Shown here in pieces: positions 58,472 to 64,000 of a stretch of DNA of 64,000 nt. Position 1 is the stretch's first letter; the number at the start of each line of letters is the position of its first letter. A model generated the notes under the pieces. That model did not search any database. It saw nothing but the letters and a program-made list of their open reading frames with translations, and had not been told where the DNA came from. Source of the stretch: Methylobacterium sp. J-088 (GTDB lineage Bacteria > Pseudomonadota > Alphaproteobacteria > Rhizobiales > Beijerinckiaceae). The stretch lies in the NCBI RefSeq assembly GCF_022829295.1, contig NZ_JAKSYH010000032.1, positions 48,486-112,485 of the forward strand, in the 5' to 3' direction. Made by a program: the position numbers and the translations under genes.

Positions 58472-59218
58472 GCGCGCGAGTCCGGCCTCGGCGCGCGGCG
58501 GACCCGGGCCTGCCCGGCCGCCTCCACCAGCGCGACGGCGCCGATATAGAGGAGCGTCGCGATGCCGAAGGCCTGGAAGGCCTGGAAGGCCTCGGTCTCC
58601 ACCTGATGAGAGGCGTAGGACAGTTCGGCGAGGCCGGTCGTCATGGTCAGCGACGTGTTCTTGATCGTATTGAGGTTCTGGCCAACGATCGGCAGCCACG
58701 CGATCCGTAGCGCCTGCGGCAGGACGATGTGGCGGAAGGCCTGGACCGGCGTGAGGTCGAGGGCCAGGGCCGCCTCCCGTTGAGTTGACCGCACGCCGTT
58801 GATTCCGGCGCGTCCCTCCTCGGCGATATAGGCGCCCGCATAGACGGTCGGGCCGACGAAGCCCGCAAGCGTCTCGTAGGCGGGCCAGCTGAGGGCGGCA
58901 GGCCCGATGTCGAGAATGCGGGGGGTGTTGAGCCACGCCGTCATCCCGCCCGGCAGCAGGGCCGCGACCGCGAAGCACCAGACGAACAGCTGGACCAGCA
59001 GCGGCGTGTTGCGCACGAGGCCGACGAAGCCCGCCACCGCGCGTCGCGATCCAGAGCCGCCTATCTACTGCGGGCCTCAGGCCCCGAATCCCAGCACCGT
59101 GCCGCTACCGCACACGGCCGCCGGCACGGTCAGGGTGACCTCGAAGCCCTGCAGCAGCCAGCCGAGGTAGCGCGGCGCCAGAGAAGGCCGAACAGGATCA
59201 CGGCGCCGATCCGCTCTG
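58468..59218 (-). pseudogene. Amino-acid ABC transporter permease 1, decayed
   Basis: The open part (MAGFVGLVRNTPLLVQLFVW to the stop at 58468) has the polar amino-acid permease EAA motif (FRHIVLPQALRIAWLPIVGQ, NTIKNTSLTMTTGLAELSYA). In the same frame the N-terminal part (YLGWLLQGFEVTLTVPAAV) is cut off by TGA at 59079-59077 and TAG at 59067-59065. The N-terminal boundary is approximate because the binding-protein gene runs into it. Confidence 0.82.
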
Positions 59219-59219
59219 T

Positions 59220-59986
59220 CGTGCTCACCGATTCGGAACAGGCACGGCAGCGGCTGCTCGCTGTCCGGGCCGAACCAGCGGTCGTAGATCGCCGCCGCCT
59301 CTCCACTCTTCTCAAGATCCCGCAGGATCTCGTTCACGAGGTCCCGTAACCGGGTCTCTCCCTTCGGATTCCCAACGCCGATATCGTCGTTCGAGATGCT
59401 AAAGGGCGGGATTTCGTAATTCTGCCGATCCGGCACCTTCGCCAGCAGCCCGACAAGCTTCGGCCCGTCCTGGGTGATCGCATGGACGTCGCCATTGCGC
59501 AGGGCCGTGAACGCGAAGGGCGTGTCGTCGTCAGTGACCACCGTGGCCTACGGGAAATCCCTCGGCGCCGATGCGCAGGCCGTTGCGCTGATCGGGCGCC
59601 GACAGCGTGCCTTTCTTGGCTGGGAACTGCTGGCCGGAGGCAAAGCACGGGATACTGAGATCAAGCTGCTTGGCCCGCTGGTCGGTGATGGTGAAGTTCG
59701 CCAGGACGAGATCGCTCTTGCCGGAGGTCAGCGGTGTGATCCGATTCGCCGGGTTGGTGGGGCGCACGTCGAGCTTCACGCCGATCTTGTCGGCGACGGC
59801 CTGGGCGAAATCGTCGTCGAGCCCAACGATCTCCTTGGTGGCGGGGCCGAAGAAGCCGAAAGGCGGATTGCTGTCGAAGGATGCGACCCGCAGGACACCG
59901 GCCATGTTGATGTCATCAAGCCGATCGGCCTAGGCCGCGCCCACCGACAGCCGGGTTGCTAGGGCGAGAACGGAGAGGCGGCGCAT
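59220..59986 (-). pseudogene. Amino-acid ABC transporter substrate-binding protein, decayed
   Basis: Fragments of a family 3 solute-binding protein: signal peptide MRRLSVLALATRLSVGAA then an in-frame TAG at 59932-59930, then MAGVLRVASFDSNPPFGFFG and KSDLVLANFTITDQRAKQLD. The frame is lost near 59560-59530 with loss of part of the linker region, and the second lobe continues in another frame (ALRNGDVHAITQDGPKLVGL to WFGPDSEQPLPCLFRIG). It heads the decayed transporter operon. No ATPase gene is present in the window. Confidence 0.83.
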
Positions 59987-60724
59987 ACAAAACGCCCAAA
60001 CCGATTCGGCCTCGGGCCGGATCCATGCCGAACATTTTGGGGTGCTGCACCTCCCTCGAACGGGAGGAACGGTGACCCTCGATCGCGTGAAAACGATCGC
60101 GCGAAGATCCATCGAAGAACTCCACACCTCGTCCAAGCGAACGGCGGCATGATTCTCGAAGACGCACACCGGAATCAAGGGACGAGCTTTGCGTTCTTCA
60201 GAGGCAGGAGAGAATGAATTGTCACGTGGTGAGCCACCGATGCTGCTGATGTTTTTCGCCGCTGAAACACACGCTTCGCAGTACCTGACCGAAACACCAG
60301 GCCGATCCAACCGTTGGGATTGCCCGCGGCGACGCGCTCGACGATCGATACGAGCTGACGATCCGTTCGCCGGGGCGGGGCCACGCCTTGACCGAACTTT
60401 AACCTCCTGCGAGACGCAGATTTCTCCCGCCGATGCATTGACCTGTCGCGCAACCGCGGCTAGAAGCGCGCCACTTCGGATGGCCATCGGCTGCCGCCGG
60501 CTCTTCGGATTTGCTTCCGGATGCCGCCGTCATCGCTCCGCGCTCCGAGGAATCAAATCGCCTGACGCTCTAAGTCAGATCCGTAGGTACGAGCGCGTTC
60601 GTTTTCGGGCGTGCTCCTCTGCCCACACCGCGCCGAGGGGCTCTGACCAGCCCTCCGGCGCATATTCGTATTGCGGACTGCTCTTCGCGGTCCGGACCTA
60701 GGTGACCGAGGAAGAGGGCACAGG
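59987..60724. other. Divergent intergenic region upstream of rpsL, no gene supported
   Basis: This 738-bp stretch separates the decayed transporter from the str operon. Frames of 90-185 codons exist on both strands but lack family motifs and convincing ribosome-binding sites. It should contain the promoter(s) and leader of the rpsL-rpsG-fusA-tuf operon; I could not pick an unambiguous promoter by eye. Confidence 0.5.
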
Positions 60725-61096
60725 ATGCCGACGATCAACCAGCTGATCGCCCAGCCGCGGAAGATCCAGCGGAGCCGCAATAAGGTTCCGGCGCTTGACG
60801 CTTGCCCGCAGAAGCGCGGCGTCTGCACCCGCGTTTACACGACGACCCCGAAGAAGCCGAACTCGGCGCTTCGTAAGGTCGCCAAGGTGCGTCTCACCAA
60901 CGGCTTTGAGGTGATCGGCTATATCCCGGGTGAAGGCCACAACCTTCAGGAGCACTCCGTGGTGATGATCCGCGGTGGTCGCGTGAAGGATCTTCCGGGC
61001 GTGCGCTACCACATTCTGCGCGGCGTGCTCGACACGCAGGGCGTGAAGAACCGGAAGCAGCGCCGGTCGAAGTACGGCGCCAAGCGGCCGAAGTGA
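60725..61096 (+). CDS. rpsL: 30S ribosomal protein S12
   Basis: The 123-residue protein [20 protein letters not shown] has the decoding-site loop [14 protein letters not shown] and [13 protein letters not shown]. Lys43 and Lys88 are the streptomycin-sensitive wild-type residues. It is first in the str operon. Confidence 0.98.
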   Translation: MPTINQLIAQPRKIQRSRNKVPALDACPQKRGVCTRVYTTTPKKPNSALRKVAKVRLTNGFEVIGYIPGEGHNLQEHSVVMIRGGRVKDLPGVRYHILRGVLDTQGVKNRKQRRSKYGAKRPK

Positions 61097-61224
61097 GGTT
61101 CGAGTCCGAAGCAAATTTCGCTTCGGGCCACGATTTCCACGGCTTCGTAAGGATGCCGCCGGCCCTCGGGCTCAGGTGGCCTGCGCGGGGCGCTTAAGAC
61201 CATATTGTTCGAGAGCTGAAGCCA

Positions 61225-61695
61225 ATGTCCCGTCGTCACTCAGCAGAGAAGCGCGAGATCATCCCGGACCCGAAGTACGGGGATGTGGTTCTGACGAAGT
61301 TCATGAACTCCATCATGTACGAGGGCAAGAAGTCGACCGCTGAGCGGATCGTCTACGGTGCCTTCGACATCGTCGAGAACCGTGCCCGCGCGAACCCGAT
61401 CGAAGTGTTCCGCGCCGCGCTCGACAACGTCGCCCCGATGATCGAGGTCCGCTCCCGCCGCGTCGGCGGTGCGACCTATCAGGTCCCGGTCGAGGTGCGC
61501 ACTGAGCGTCGTCAGGCTCTGGCGATACGCTGGCTGATCCAGGCCGCCCGTTCGCGCAACGACCGGACCATGATCGAGCGCCTCTCCGCGGAGCTGCTCG
61601 ACGCCGCCAACAACCGCGGCAACGCCGTCAAGAAGCGGGAAGACACGCACCGGATGGCGGAAGCCAACCGCGCCTTCTCGCACTACCGCTGGTAA
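61225..61695 (+). CDS. rpsG: 30S ribosomal protein S7
   Basis: The 156-residue protein has [40 protein letters not shown] and the C-terminal [21 protein letters not shown]7 nucleates 30S head assembly. Confidence 0.98.
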   Translation: MSRRHSAEKREIIPDPKYGDVVLTKFMNSIMYEGKKSTAERIVYGAFDIVENRARANPIEVFRAALDNVAPMIEVRSRRVGGATYQVPVEVRTERRQALAIRWLIQAARSRNDRTMIERLSAELLDAANNRGNAVKKREDTHRMAEANRAFSHYRW

Positions 61696-61725
61696 GCGGT
61701 TCCGCCGTCTCTCAGGAGCAATCCG

Positions 61726-63801
<2,076 letters not shown>

Positions 63802-63859
63802 GGCTCACGCCTCAACCACCTCTTCTTCCGCAACACGATTTCGAATTTAGGAGGCTCTG

Positions 63860-64000
63860 ATGGGCAAGGAAAAGTTCTCCCGCACCAAGCCGCACTGCAA
63901 CATCGGCACGATCGGTCACGTGGATCACGGCAAGACGTCGTTGACGGCGGCGATCACGAAGGTGCTGGCTGAGACGGGCGGCGCGACGTTCACGGCCTAC
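63860..64000 (+). CDS. tuf: Elongation factor Tu, N-terminal part (runs off the window)
   Basis: The 47 visible residues [20 protein letters not shown] and [20 protein letters not shown] contain the GTPase P-loop [15 protein letters not shown] lies six bases before the ATG. It is the fourth gene of the str operon. Confidence 0.97.
   Translation, partial: MGKEKFSRTKPHCNIGTIGHVDHGKTSLTAAITKVLAETGGATFTAY

Noticed and set aside
60189..60701. Candidate genes in the region upstream of rpsL
   Set aside because: Frames on both strands lack motifs and good ribosome-binding sites, and the composition fits a promoter/leader region.

Overview
The window is high-GC DNA from an alphaproteobacterium of the order Hyphomicrobiales. 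A Methylobacterium-like organism is my best guess, but this is inference. The support is the dusB(nifR3)-ntrB-ntrC order, a fused ispDF gene, PHYR-type accessory content typical of such genomes (many PAS kinases and chemoreceptors), a quinolone-region GyrA without Ser83, and very GC-rich codon use that produces long antisense shadow frames. I see no rRNA, tRNA, CRISPR array, insertion sequence or prophage.

Layout. 1-5 kb: the 5' end of gyrA, an inverted-repeat element, a His-rich secreted protein, an SppA-like protease, a hydroxyisobutyrate-dehydrogenase-like enzyme divergent from a P1-type peptidase, and small unknown genes. 5-10.5 kb: a PAS-PAS hybrid kinase, a RarD-type permease and a chemoreceptor gene broken by one amber codon. 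10.8-17 kb: a tightly overlapped operon (ArnT-like transferase, GT2 transferase, LAB_N membrane protein, PNPOx-like flavoprotein) and a coupled pair (cystathionine beta-lyase, Tat-signal MmgE/PrpD protein), followed by a tiny Rmf-like gene. 17.8-27.6 kb: ntrC, ntrB, dusB, ispDF, MAPEG protein, pncC, an FAD monooxygenase, an AT-richer patch with a putative lipoprotein, a COQ10-like gene and lipA. 27.7-33.3 kb: a complete glycerol operon, glpR-glpD-glpK-glpF, with a perfect GlpR-type operator upstream of glpR.

33.5-45.4 kb: the most distinctive locus. It is one plus-strand chemosensory operon of the Wsp/Che3 type: cheW, cheR with TPRs, a second cheW, a membrane chemoreceptor, cheA with a receiver domain, and cheB. 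It then continues through 4-base overlaps into two soluble hybrid histidine kinases (REC-REC-HK and REC-PAS-HK-REC). There is no cheY, cheD, GGDEF gene or flagellar gene. A 28-codon ORF with a strong ribosome-binding site and an intrinsic terminator follow. The likely logic is phosphoflow between CheA and the hybrid kinases to control development or gene expression rather than motility.

45.6-56.8 kb: the spc and alpha ribosomal operons on the minus strand (rplN to rplQ), with adk, secY and rpoA. Unrelated genes interrupt them: a metallo-beta-lactamase-fold gene between rpsK and rpoA, and two small genes between adk and rpsM. 57-60 kb: one small gene and a decayed amino-acid ABC transporter operon. 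60.7-64 kb: the str operon (rpsL, rpsG, fusA, tuf start) on the plus strand. The usual continuous str-S10-spc-alpha order is therefore split and divergent here.
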